Below the pieces are notes generated by a model, which had not been told where the DNA came from, did not search any database, and worked only from the letters and a program-made list of their open reading frames with translations. Of a stretch of 64,000 nt of DNA, positions 50,344-58,383 are shown piece by piece. Each line of letters begins with the position of its first letter. Position 1 is the first letter of the stretch. The stretch comes from Halosimplex salinum (lineage in GTDB: Archaea > Halobacteriota > Halobacteria > Halobacteriales > Haloarculaceae): contig NZ_QWGG01000003.1 of the NCBI RefSeq assembly GCF_003730195.1, positions 62,001-126,000 on the forward strand, written 5' to 3'. Both the position numbers and the translations under genes were made by a program.

Positions 50344-51249
50344 CTACGCGTTCGGTTCGCGCCGCGTGTCGACCACGGCCAGTCGCTCGTCCAGTTCGGC
50401 GACCAGCGCCTCGTCGTCCAGCGGCACGCGGACGGAGAAGCGCCACGGGTCGGCCCCCCGGACGGTCGTCGTCCGGTCGGTCACGGCCCACGGCAGTTCC
50501 CACGCGGGGATCTCGGTGAGATCGCGGTCGTGGTCGTGATAGAAGGCGATCGCGGCGGGGTGATAGCAGAGCGCTCGCGAGACGGGAACGTACTGGAAGC
50601 CGGTGCAGTCGGTGCAGTGATAGACGACGTAGGCGTCGAGGTCGCGGGTGTCGTGGAGCGACGGGAGGTCGTCGTCGCCGTCGTGTATCTCGGCGGAGAC
50701 CGCCGCGGCACACCACGGACACTGGCCGGCGGTCATCGACGCGAGGACGGTTCTGTTCCGCCTGTGGACCGCCCGGAGGAGTTCGTCCGGGCTCCGACCG
50801 GTCAGCCCGTGTGACGGAAAGTAGATGTCGGTGTAGTTGGCGTCGCACCCCCAGCACCGGACGCGAAAGAGCGTCTCGTAGAGGTGAGCCTCGATTGGGT
50901 CGCCGCAGCGGTGACAGGCCGTGCCGACGGGGAAGCGGCCGAGGTCGGAGGCGCCGTCGTTCGTCAACAGGCCGGCGACGAGCGTGCGGTAGAGGACCAT
51001 CCCCGGCCAGCGCAGGCGATAGCCCGCCTCCTCTTTCGCGACGTAGTTCCCGACGAGTTTCGTCAGGTGGTAGTTGAACCGGCCGGAGTCGCGGACGTCG
51101 ACGCGCGATTTGAGGTCCGCGTACGAGAGTCGGGGGATGCCCGTCTCGGGCGAGGCCGTCGCCGCGCCGAGTTCGTCGACGATCCGGACGCGGATCTCGT
51201 CGGCGAGCAGGGCGAACGCGGTCTCGCGGTCGAGTTCGTCGTCGGTCAT
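50344..51249 (-). CDS. Winged-helix / multi-zinc-ribbon regulator, paralogue
   Basis: A 301-residue regulator with the same layout as 38632-39531. The N-terminal winged helix has AFALLADEIRVRIVDELGAA and VDVRDSGRFNYHLTKLVG. Cysteine-pair units follow: CHRCGDPIEAHLYETLFRVRCWGCD (in two parts), CPWCAAAVS and YHCTDCTGF. The C-terminal part has WRFSVRVPLDDEALVAELDERL. Both full-length paralogues share a CYHP or VYHP segment after the last cysteine pair. No target is evident. Confidence 0.88.
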   Translation of the reverse strand: MTDDELDRETAFALLADEIRVRIVDELGAATASPETGIPRLSYADLKSRVDVRDSGRFNYHLTKLVGNYVAKEEAGYRLRWPGMVLYRTLVAGLLTNDGASDLGRFPVGTACHRCGDPIEAHLYETLFRVRCWGCDANYTDIYFPSHGLTGRSPDELLRAVHRRNRTVLASMTAGQCPWCAAAVSAEIHDGDDDLPSLHDTRDLDAYVVYHCTDCTGFQYVPVSRALCYHPAAIAFYHDHDRDLTEIPAWELPWAVTDRTTTVRGADPWRFSVRVPLDDEALVAELDERLAVVDTRREPNA

Positions 51250-51322
51250 GCGTCGGGTCCACGGGTCGGTTGCCGACGGTCGGTTGTGGTGGTCACGGTA
51301 TCAGCGTTCCGGCGGTTCGGGG

Positions 51323-52705
51323 TCAGTTCGCCCCGGACAGCGGTTCGTCGGCGAGCGGATTCCGGCGGACGACGGTGGCCTCCCGGTCCGGCCCCACGCC
51401 GACGGCGACGACCGGGACACCGAGGTCGTCGCTCACGAACTCGACGAACGTCCGTGCGTTCTCCGGGAGCGCGTCGTAGCCGTCGGCCGCGACCGCCTCC
51501 CAGTCGCAGTCCGGCCAGGGTTCCAGTTGCTCGTACTCCGGCGTGCACTGGCGCCACGCCGCGGACGTCATCGGCACCTGCCGTACTCGCTCGCCGTCGA
51601 GTTCGTAGCCCGTGCAGACGCGCAATTCGTCCAGACCGCCCAGCGAGTCGACGTGCGTGAACGCCAACCCGGAGAAGCCGTTGACGCGCGTCGCGGTCCG
51701 GAGGACGGGGAGGTCGAGCCAGCCGATGCGCCGCGGGCGCTCGGTCACCGTCCCGAATCCATCGACGCGCTCGCGGAACACCGTGGCGGCCTCGGCGTCC
51801 AGTTCCGTCGGCATCGGACCGCACCCGACCCTGGAAAGGTACGCCTTCACGACGCCGACGACGGCCCCGTCGGCGACCGTCTCGGGGCCGACGCCCGTGC
51901 CGACGACGGCGCCGCCGGCCGTCGGGTTCGACGAGGTGACGTACGGGTAGTTGCCGTGGTCGAGGTCTATCTGGGTGCCTTGCGCGCTCTCGAACAGTAT
52001 CGTCGCGCCCTCGCGCTGGCGCTCGGCGAGGAACGGACCGGCGTCGACCACCACGTCGTCGGCCGCCAGTCGGTCGCCGAACGACCGGAGCCGTTCGAAC
52101 ACCGCGTCGACGTCGAAGGCGTCAGCGGCGTCGTCGGAATCGGCGGCGGGCCCGTCGGGGAGGGCGCCGTCGGGATCGATCCCGTAGACCGCGTCGGCGA
52201 GCTCACGGTGTCTCGGGATCGTGTATTCGAGTCGCTCGCGGAGGGCGTCGGGCCGGAGTACCTCGGCGATGCGGACGCCGCGTCGGCCGGCCTTGTCCTC
52301 GTAGGCCGGACCCATGCCGTTGCCGGTCGTCCCGACGGCGAGGTCGTCGTCGCTCCGGGCGGACTCCGACGCGCCGTCGAGGACGCGGTGGGACGGGAGC
52401 ACGACGTGGGCGCGCCCGGAGACCCGCACGTCCGGGTCCAGTCCGCGCTCGCGCAACCGGTCGACCTCGTCGAACAGCGTCCCGAAGTTCACCGCACAGC
52501 CGTTGCCCAGCACGCCGAGTTTCCCGCGGACGACGCCGCTCGGGAGCAGGCGGAGCCTGTACTCCTCGCCGCGATGCGTGACGGTGTGGCCGGCGTTGTC
52601 GCCGCCCTGATACCGGACCACGACGTCGGCCTCGGAGCCGAGTACGTCGACGACCGCTCCTTTCCCCTCGTCGCCCAGCTGCGAACCGATGACAGTTGCG
52701 TTCAC
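51323..52705 (-). CDS. purA: Adenylosuccinate synthetase PurA
   Basis: Joins IMP and aspartate with GTP hydrolysis, the first step from IMP to AMP. The 460 residues carry the GTP-binding start IGSQLGDEGKGAVVD, the NAGHTV histidine motif, TGNGMGPAYEDKAGRRG, LFESAQGTQIDLDHGNYPYVTSS (in two parts) and GVGPETVADG. An acidic insertion of about 25 residues (near PDGPAADSDDAADAFD) makes it slightly longer than most bacterial homologues. Single gene, no other pur gene nearby. Confidence 0.97.
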   Translation of the reverse strand: MNATVIGSQLGDEGKGAVVDVLGSEADVVVRYQGGDNAGHTVTHRGEEYRLRLLPSGVVRGKLGVLGNGCAVNFGTLFDEVDRLRERGLDPDVRVSGRAHVVLPSHRVLDGASESARSDDDLAVGTTGNGMGPAYEDKAGRRGVRIAEVLRPDALRERLEYTIPRHRELADAVYGIDPDGALPDGPAADSDDAADAFDVDAVFERLRSFGDRLAADDVVVDAGPFLAERQREGATILFESAQGTQIDLDHGNYPYVTSSNPTAGGAVVGTGVGPETVADGAVVGVVKAYLSRVGCGPMPTELDAEAATVFRERVDGFGTVTERPRRIGWLDLPVLRTATRVNGFSGLAFTHVDSLGGLDELRVCTGYELDGERVRQVPMTSAAWRQCTPEYEQLEPWPDCDWEAVAADGYDALPENARTFVEFVSDDLGVPVVAVGVGPDREATVVRRNPLADEPLSGAN

Positions 52706-52838
52706 GGAACCGCCTACACCCGAGGGTTTAGTAGCCGTTCTGTGAAGCGCGTTTCACACGCGCTGGGGCGGCGTCGTCGTCGCTCGGCGCTCGACCCGAC
52801 GCGGTGCGTTTAAGCCGTGACTCCCCGACCTGCCATCG

Positions 52839-53213
52839 ATGACACTCCGACACACCGCGCTCCGCGTCGAGGACGTCGAGACGAGCGTCGCCTTCTACGA
52901 GGACCTGCTGGGCTACGAGGTGCTCCGCGAGTTCGAGACGGACGACGGCACCCGGAACGTCTTCGTGGGCGACCCGGCCGACGAGGACACCGACGACCCC
53001 GCCGCGATCCAGTTCGTCGAGGCCGACGGTCCCGTGGAGACGGGCGACTTCGAGCACGTCGCGCTCACCGTCGACGACGTGGACGCCGCCCTCGCGGGCC
53101 TCGACGACGACCGCATCGACGACGGACCGATCACGATGGAGGAGTTCGACTCCCGCGTCGCGTTCGTCACCGGACCGGAGGGCTGGGGCGTCGAACTCGT
53201 CGAGGACCTGTAG
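52839..53213 (+). CDS. VOC family protein (glyoxalase-like)
   Basis: A 124-residue protein of the vicinal-oxygen-chelate superfamily, with two beta-alpha-beta-beta-beta units. LRHTALRVEDVETSVAFYEDLLGYE opens the first (His4 a likely metal ligand) and FEHVALTVDDVDAALAGL the second. AFVTGPEGWGVELVEDL ends it with the usual glutamate ligand. It is close in length and sequence to lactoylglutathione lyase relatives, but haloarchaea lack glutathione, so the substrate is open. Confidence 0.9.
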   Translation: MTLRHTALRVEDVETSVAFYEDLLGYEVLREFETDDGTRNVFVGDPADEDTDDPAAIQFVEADGPVETGDFEHVALTVDDVDAALAGLDDDRIDDGPITMEEFDSRVAFVTGPEGWGVELVEDL

Positions 53214-53257
53214 GGCCGGCCGGCCACGCTTTTGGCCTCCGCCGTCGAAGCGCTCGC

Positions 53258-53713
53258 ATGGACGACTCCGTTCGAACGCGCGCGAAGCGACTGTTCTGGG
53301 AGCGCCACGCCAACCCCTGGAGCGGGTGGACCCGGACGGTGACGCTCCCCGCGCTCGTCCACGCCGTGTTCGCCCGACGCTGGCGACTGCTCGTCGCGAC
53401 GGTCCTCTTCACGCTGTTGAATCCGCTGCTGTTCCCGAAACCCGAGGACGCCGACGCGTGGATGACGAAGGTCGTGCTGGCCGAGCGCCGCTGGCGCGAG
53501 ACCGACGACGACCTCGGCGCGCTCCACGTCCTCAACGTCGGCAACGCGCTGGCGACGCTGTACGCGCTCTACGCGGCCTACCGACGGGACGTCGGGGGCG
53601 CGACCGTCGCGACGGCGCTGGCGATGACGCTGAAGTTCGCGTTCGTCGCGGCGCTCGTCCGGCGCTACGAGGGCGACCTGTCGCTGGACGCGTACGACAG
53701 GTCCGCGTCGTAG
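53258..53713 (+). CDS. DUF6653-like small membrane protein
   Basis: A 151-residue protein. A conserved-looking N-terminus RLFWERHANPWSGWTR is followed by hydrophobic segments near 42-58, 93-108 and 115-135 and by PKPEDADAWMTKVVLAERRW between them. The FWxRHANPxSxWTR start matches proteins I associate with DUF6653, from memory. Function is unknown. It starts 45 bp after the VOC gene and 33 bp before the DUF309 gene, all on the plus strand, so a small operon is possible. Confidence 0.78.
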   Translation: MDDSVRTRAKRLFWERHANPWSGWTRTVTLPALVHAVFARRWRLLVATVLFTLLNPLLFPKPEDADAWMTKVVLAERRWRETDDDLGALHVLNVGNALATLYALYAAYRRDVGGATVATALAMTLKFAFVAALVRRYEGDLSLDAYDRSAS

Positions 53714-53745
53714 GGGTTTTCGTCCCTGCGACCCGACGAGCGAGC

Positions 53746-54366
53746 ATGGACGCAGAGCTCCGGGCAGGGATCGCCGTCTACAACGCGGGCCACTACCACG
53801 GCGCTCACGACGCGTGGGAGGAAGTGTGGCTCGACCTGCCCGACGGCGACGACGAGCGGTTCCTCCACGGGCTCATCCAGTTCACCGCCGCCGTCTACCA
53901 CGCCCGCGAGCGCAACTGGTCGGGCGCGACCGGCCTCGCCGACAGCGCCGGCGACTACCTCGCCGACCTCCCCGCCGACTACCGCGGCGTGAACGTCGGG
54001 ACCGTCCGCGACTACCTCGCCGGCCTCGCCCGCGACCCCGAGCGCATCGAACGGCGGCGGCCGCCCCGACTCACGTTCGAGGGCGACCCGCTCGCGCTCG
54101 AAGACCTCGACTTCGAGGCGTCGGCGGTCGCCGCCGAACTGCTGGCCGAGGAGCGAGGGTACGACGAGGAGACGATCGAGCGGGCGACCCGGTACGCTCG
54201 CGCGGACCTGGCCGACGGAGACGACGGGAGCGAGTTCGTCACCTTCCTGCTGGACTTCGTCCGCGACCCCGAACACCGCGGCATCGTCGTCCAGCGCCTC
54301 TCCGAACACGTCGACCGCCGGAGACACCGCGAGGCGGACGTCGACGGCCTGTTCGAGGAGCGCTAG
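53746..54366 (+). CDS. DUF309 domain protein
   Basis: A 206-residue helical protein with the DUF309 signature near its start: GIAVYNAGHYHGAHDAWEEVW, then RFLHGLIQFTAAVYHARERNW. These His, Glu and Trp positions suggest a metal or ligand site in a helical bundle, but no member has a settled function. The rest is an acidic helical region. It follows the DUF6653-like gene closely on the same strand. Confidence 0.88.
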   Translation: MDAELRAGIAVYNAGHYHGAHDAWEEVWLDLPDGDDERFLHGLIQFTAAVYHARERNWSGATGLADSAGDYLADLPADYRGVNVGTVRDYLAGLARDPERIERRRPPRLTFEGDPLALEDLDFEASAVAAELLAEERGYDEETIERATRYARADLADGDDGSEFVTFLLDFVRDPEHRGIVVQRLSEHVDRRRHREADVDGLFEER

Positions 54367-54427
54367 CCCGTTAGCCCGCGGTCGCTCGCGACGAACGGTT
54401 TTGAGTGGTGGACTCCTAGGCGAACGC

Positions 54428-55168
54428 ATGCCAGAACACGGTGACGATTCGAACGAGGAGTCACGGGGCGACGCGGCGTCGACCGACGAGACGTTCGAGT
54501 CCGAACGAACGGCGACGCGGTCCGAGGCCGCCGCCGTCCTCCGCGGGCTCGCCGACGGCGTCGACGCGGGCGCCGTCAGCATCGGGACCGGCGAAGACGC
54601 GCTCACCGCGGCGCTCCCGGACGAGTTCGACTTCGAAGTCGAGTACGAGCGCGAGGACGGGGCCGCCGAGATCGAGGTCGAACTGGAGTGGGCGACCGAG
54701 GACGAACCCGCCGAGGAACGGGCCGCGACGTCCGGCGAACCGATCGAGGAGGGCGACTCCGGCGAGGGGGACTCGAGCGAGGGCGAGGGTGAGTTCGATA
54801 GCGACGAGGGCGACACCGACGACGAGGACGGCGACAGCGAGTCGGCCGGTGGAGACGACCGACCGGCCGTCGAGACGGCGACGGTCCAGTCGGCCAGCGG
54901 GGACGGCCCGACTGCGGGCGACGACGCGGACGAACCAGAACCCGACGCTGGACCGACACCGACCGTGGAGGCGGCGGCGCCGCTGGCGAGTCAGGCGCGG
55001 TTCGAGGTGTTCCGCGACCGCGCGGCCGAGTGGCGCTGGCGGCTCGTCCACCGGAACGGGAACGTCATCGCGTCCAGCGGCGAGGGCTACACTCGCAAGC
55101 ACAACGCCGAGAAAGGGATGCGAAGCGTGATGCGGAACGCGGGGGACGCGGACGTCGTCGAGGAGTGA
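54428..55168 (+). CDS. Amphi-Trp plus DUF1508 (HVO_2922-type) fusion
   Basis: A 246-residue protein with two small domains. The N-terminal one (about 28-92) has SEAAAVLRGLADGVDAGAVS and FEVEYEREDGAAEIEVELEW, matching the amphi-Trp domain. A very acidic, disordered-looking linker of about 90 residues follows. The C-terminal domain (about 190-242), RFEVFRDRAAEWRWRLVHRN and then GEGYTRKHNAEKGMRSV, is a DUF1508/YegP-like stress-protein domain. Roles are not established. The ATG at MPEHGDD is chosen. Confidence 0.82.
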   Translation: MPEHGDDSNEESRGDAASTDETFESERTATRSEAAAVLRGLADGVDAGAVSIGTGEDALTAALPDEFDFEVEYEREDGAAEIEVELEWATEDEPAEERAATSGEPIEEGDSGEGDSSEGEGEFDSDEGDTDDEDGDSESAGGDDRPAVETATVQSASGDGPTAGDDADEPEPDAGPTPTVEAAAPLASQARFEVFRDRAAEWRWRLVHRNGNVIASSGEGYTRKHNAEKGMRSVMRNAGDADVVEE

Positions 55169-55210
55169 ACGTGGGGCGGGGCGGCGGGCGTCGGCTGGAC
55201 GAAACGAGTT

Positions 55211-55360
55211 CTAGTCGACGACGATCCGTCGCCCGCTGCAGTTGTGTTTGAACTCCGTGTCACCGCAGTCCGGGCACTCGTCCCTGACCGGCGCGACCGA
55301 ACTGGCGTCGGGGACCGCCCGCACGAAGTTCCCGCAGGAACAGCACATCACCATCTCCAT
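55211..55360 (-). CDS. 49-residue zinc-ribbon protein
   Basis: A small zinc-ribbon protein: MCCSCGNFVRAV, then ECPDCGDTEFKHNCSGRR. Two C-x-x-C knuckles form a likely zinc site. Small CPxCG-type zinc proteins are abundant in haloarchaea and some affect stress or biofilm behaviour. The internal ATG (MEMVMCC) is chosen because the 30 codons before it look non-coding. It is convergent with the amphi-Trp gene and lies downstream of the DUF7344-like gene. Confidence 0.82.
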   Translation of the reverse strand: MEMVMCCSCGNFVRAVPDASSVAPVRDECPDCGDTEFKHNCSGRRIVVD

Positions 55361-55406
55361 CTTACGACCCTCCGACACCGACCGGGGTGCGGGTTGTCCG
55401 GGCCAT

Positions 55407-56048
55407 CTACCGTCCCACCTGGAGTCGCTCGCCCCGGAGCGCGGCCTCACCTCGATACGCGACGGTGCCGTCGTCGACGTCGTAGTCGACGAGTCCCGCC
55501 TCGTCGAGTTTCGGGAGGTGGACGTGGTGCAACCGGACCTCGGTCGTATCGACGGCCTCGGTCGACGGCGCGCCGGACGCCTCCCGGGCGACCAGTTCGC
55601 GCGCGAGGGCGTCGCGCTCGACGCGCCCGGAACTGGATTCGAGGACGGCGAGGACGGCCCGGCGGTCGCCCGTCAGGCACGAGGAGACGCCGTCCCAGTC
55701 GCCGTCCGCGCGGACGAGCGAGTCGAACCGGGCGTCGTCGAAGAGCGGGTGGTCGGTGGGAGCCACCGTCTCGTCGGTCTGCTCCCACGAGACGAGCCCC
55801 GCGTCCTCGAGCGCGGGCAGGTGCGCGTGGTACAGCTCCGATCGGATCGCTCGGACCTCCTCCGACGAGACGGACGCGGCCGTCGTGTTCCGTTCGGCCG
55901 CCGCGAGTTCCGTCGCGAGTTCCCGCTCCGTCACCGACCCGGACACGTTGGCCAGCGAAGCCAGAACGTCCCGCCGCCGCGCGTCGGTGAGCACGTCGAT
56001 CGACTGGGAACTGAGCCGCGCCGTCGGGGTTTCGCCCATGCTGTTCAT
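55407..56048 (-). CDS. Tandem winged-helix protein, DUF7344-like
   Basis: A 213-residue protein with two related winged-helix units. The first is SIDVLTDARRRDVLASLANV through LYHAHLPALEDAGLVSWEQT. The second is LTGDRRAVLAVLESSSGRVE through LHHVHLPKLDEAGLVDYDVD. The phrase LxHxHLPxLxxAGLV is the mark of haloarchaeal DUF7344 regulators, usually present once; here it is doubled. Their targets are unknown. It is on the same strand as, and downstream of, the kinase-receiver-Bat operon, about 95 bp past its end. Confidence 0.85.
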   Translation of the reverse strand: MNSMGETPTARLSSQSIDVLTDARRRDVLASLANVSGSVTERELATELAAAERNTTAASVSSEEVRAIRSELYHAHLPALEDAGLVSWEQTDETVAPTDHPLFDDARFDSLVRADGDWDGVSSCLTGDRRAVLAVLESSSGRVERDALARELVAREASGAPSTEAVDTTEVRLHHVHLPKLDEAGLVDYDVDDGTVAYRGEAALRGERLQVGR

Positions 56049-56143
56049 CGTATCCCTGTCTTCACTACCACGGGGGAAGTAGAGTCCCCCTAAGCATTTT
56101 GGACCGGGCCGGTCCGCCGGTCTCCCGGTAGGCGTCCGCGGGG

Positions 56144-57931
56144 TCAGTCGGACTCCGACTCGGAATCGGCGTCGGGATCGGGGTCAGGCTCCGACTCGGA
56201 GTCAGCGTCGGAGTCGGAGTCAGAATCAGTGCCGGGGTCCGGCTCGAGCGACGTCCAGCCGGCCGAGGCGTCGTCGTCGGCCTCCTCGCGAAACAGGGCC
56301 TCGAACAGTTTCCGCTCGGCCGCACGGAGGTGCTGGGTGAACGTCGCGGCGGAGACGCCGAGACGGTCGGCGACCTCCTCGCCGGTGCTCGTCCGCGGCC
56401 AGTCGAAGAAGCCGGCGAACACCGCCGTCTCGACCGCAGCGTGCTGTTTCTCAGTGAGGCGGTTCTCGACGACGGCCGCGGCGCTGTCGACGCCGGAGTC
56501 GTCCCGCTGGACCGTTCGCTGCGCGCGCGGCTCGGCCGTGGGACAGTGTTCCTCGACGAGCTCGATCAGCTGGCGCCGCTCGCGTCCGCGCGGGAACTCG
56601 GTGACGAAGCGGAACTCGCCGTCCTCGAGAGTGGCCCGCGAGAGCCGTCCCCCGTGCGTCGCGATGGCCGACACCAGCGAGTTGGCGGCGTCGGTGGTGA
56701 GTTCGAACTCGTACTCGTCGTCGCCCATCGAGAGGAGTCTGAAGTCGTCGACCACGTCCACTTGCCGGGCCGCGTCGCCGAACGCCTCCCGGGCGACGCC
56801 GTCGACCCGCCCGTAAGCGACGACGCCCTCGTCGCTACGGACGACGGACTCCACCTCGACCGCGGACTCGCCGTCGGCCGTGAGCGCGGCCAGTTCCGTC
56901 GCGACCCCCGTGACCCCGAACTCGAGTTCGAGGACGGCCTCGCTGGCCAGTGCGTCCCTGCGGTCGACGGCGGTGATCGCGTGCCCGATCACCTCGCCGA
57001 GGCGGGCCAGCACCTCCGCCTCCGGCTCGGTGAACGCGTTCGGCGAATCGGCGTAGACGCCCAGGAGGCCGTAGAAGAGGTCCCCGTGGGCGATGGGAAC
57101 CGCCGCCACGGACTGGAACCCGCGCGCCGCTGCCCGGTCGCGCCAGCGCTCGAAGTCCGGGTCCGTCTGCACGTCCTGGACGACCTGGACCGACCGCGTC
57201 CGAACGGCTCTCGCGCCCGGCCCCTCCGTGTCCGCGCCGTCGTCGAGGGAGATCGTGACCTCGTCGAGATACCCCGCTTCGACGCCGGCCGAGACTCTGG
57301 GCGTGACCGTTTCGGTCGACCGGTTCAGGCCGCCGATCCAGGCGAACCGATACCCGTCGGACTCGACGAAGCGGTCGCAGACCGCCTGTTCGAGGTCCTC
57401 GCGCGTGTCCGTCGTGATGACGGCGTGGGTGACGTCCTGGCTGATCCGGTTGAGGCGGTTGAGCGCCTCCAGCTGTTCGAGCTGTCGGGCCCGCTCGCGC
57501 TCCTGCCGGTTGCGTTCGATCGCGTGGTGGACCGAGCGCACCAGCAGGTCGCTCGTCACCTCGTCTTTCACGAGGTAGTCCTGCGCACCGCGCTCGACCG
57601 CTTCGATACCCGCCTCCTCGTCGCGCAGCCCCGTGAGGACGACGGTCGGGACGAACTCCGTCGCGTCGAGCACCCGTTCGAGCGTCTCCAGTCCGGTGCT
57701 GTCCGGGAGTCCGAGGTCGAGGAGCAACACGTCGACGTCGCCGTCGCCGTCGGAGAGGCGGTCGAGGCCGTCGGAGAGAGTCGTCTCGTGGCGGATCCGC
57801 GACCCGTCCGCGGCGGACGCGCTCCCGACTCGCTGGTGCAGGCTGCCGGCCTCGCCGAACATCTCCTCGATGAGGCGGGCGTCGCCCGGGTTGTCCTCGA
57901 TCAGGAGGACCTCGAGTTCGTCCGTGGACAT
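56144..57931 (-). CDS. Bat-type regulator: receiver, GAF, Bat, HTH
   Basis: A 595-residue transcription regulator like the bacterio-opsin activator group. The receiver domain has IEDNPGD, phospho-acceptor Asp72 in LLLDLGLPDS and Lys122. A GAF domain (about 155-320, with GYRFAWIGGL and VAAVPIAHGDLFYGLLGVY) follows. Then come the Bat domain and the C-terminal HTH_10 (RLTEKQHAAVETAVFAGFFD and VADRLGVSAATFTQHLRAAE). The end is a Ser/Asp/Glu/Pro repeat tail of about 35 residues. Its start overlaps the receiver gene stop, so it is probably the output of the kinase operon. Confidence 0.93.
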   Translation of the reverse strand: MSTDELEVLLIEDNPGDARLIEEMFGEAGSLHQRVGSASAADGSRIRHETTLSDGLDRLSDGDGDVDVLLLDLGLPDSTGLETLERVLDATEFVPTVVLTGLRDEEAGIEAVERGAQDYLVKDEVTSDLLVRSVHHAIERNRQERERARQLEQLEALNRLNRISQDVTHAVITTDTREDLEQAVCDRFVESDGYRFAWIGGLNRSTETVTPRVSAGVEAGYLDEVTISLDDGADTEGPGARAVRTRSVQVVQDVQTDPDFERWRDRAAARGFQSVAAVPIAHGDLFYGLLGVYADSPNAFTEPEAEVLARLGEVIGHAITAVDRRDALASEAVLELEFGVTGVATELAALTADGESAVEVESVVRSDEGVVAYGRVDGVAREAFGDAARQVDVVDDFRLLSMGDDEYEFELTTDAANSLVSAIATHGGRLSRATLEDGEFRFVTEFPRGRERRQLIELVEEHCPTAEPRAQRTVQRDDSGVDSAAAVVENRLTEKQHAAVETAVFAGFFDWPRTSTGEEVADRLGVSAATFTQHLRAAERKLFEALFREEADDDASAGWTSLEPDPGTDSDSDSDADSESEPDPDPDADSESESD

Positions 57932-58383
57932 CAGTCCACCTCCTCCGGCGGGAGGGTGACGACCTCGAGCCAGAACGTCTGGAAGCGCCGGATCGTCTCG
58001 ATGAACTCCGTCGGGTCGACCGGTTTGGTGAGGTAGGCGTTCGCGTTGAGTTCGTACGACCTGACCACGTCCTCCTCGGCCTCCGAACTGGTCAGGACGA
58101 TGACGGGGAGACAGGAGAGCTCCTCGTCGTCTCTGACCTCCGTGAGGACCTCTTCGCCGCTCTTCCGCGGGAGGTTGAGATCGAGGAGTACGACGTCCGG
58201 GCGCGGCGCTTCGGCGTAGTCACTGCGCTGGTGGAGGAAGTCGAGGGCCTCGACGCCGTCGCCCACGACGTGAAGCGTGTTCGAGATGTTGTCCCCCTCG
58301 AACGCTTCCCGGGTGAGCCTGACGTCGCCGGGGTTGTCCTCGACGAGCAGGATGTCGGCCGGAGCGATAGTTCGCTCACTCAT
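57931..58383 (-). CDS. Stand-alone response regulator receiver
   Basis: A 150-residue single-domain receiver of the haloarchaeal Rcp1/CheY-like type. Acidic pocket LLVEDNPGDVRLTREAF, phospho-acceptor in VVLLDLNLPRKSGEEVL, VIVLTSSEAEEDVVRSYEL and the lysine in AYLTKPVDP. It has no output domain and may relay phosphate between the kinase and the Bat protein. It overlaps the kinase stop by eight bases, and its stop overlaps the Bat ATG (TGATG). The ATG at MSERTIAPAD is chosen. Confidence 0.93.
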   Translation of the reverse strand: MSERTIAPADILLVEDNPGDVRLTREAFEGDNISNTLHVVGDGVEALDFLHQRSDYAEAPRPDVVLLDLNLPRKSGEEVLTEVRDDEELSCLPVIVLTSSEAEEDVVRSYELNANAYLTKPVDPTEFIETIRRFQTFWLEVVTLPPEEVD

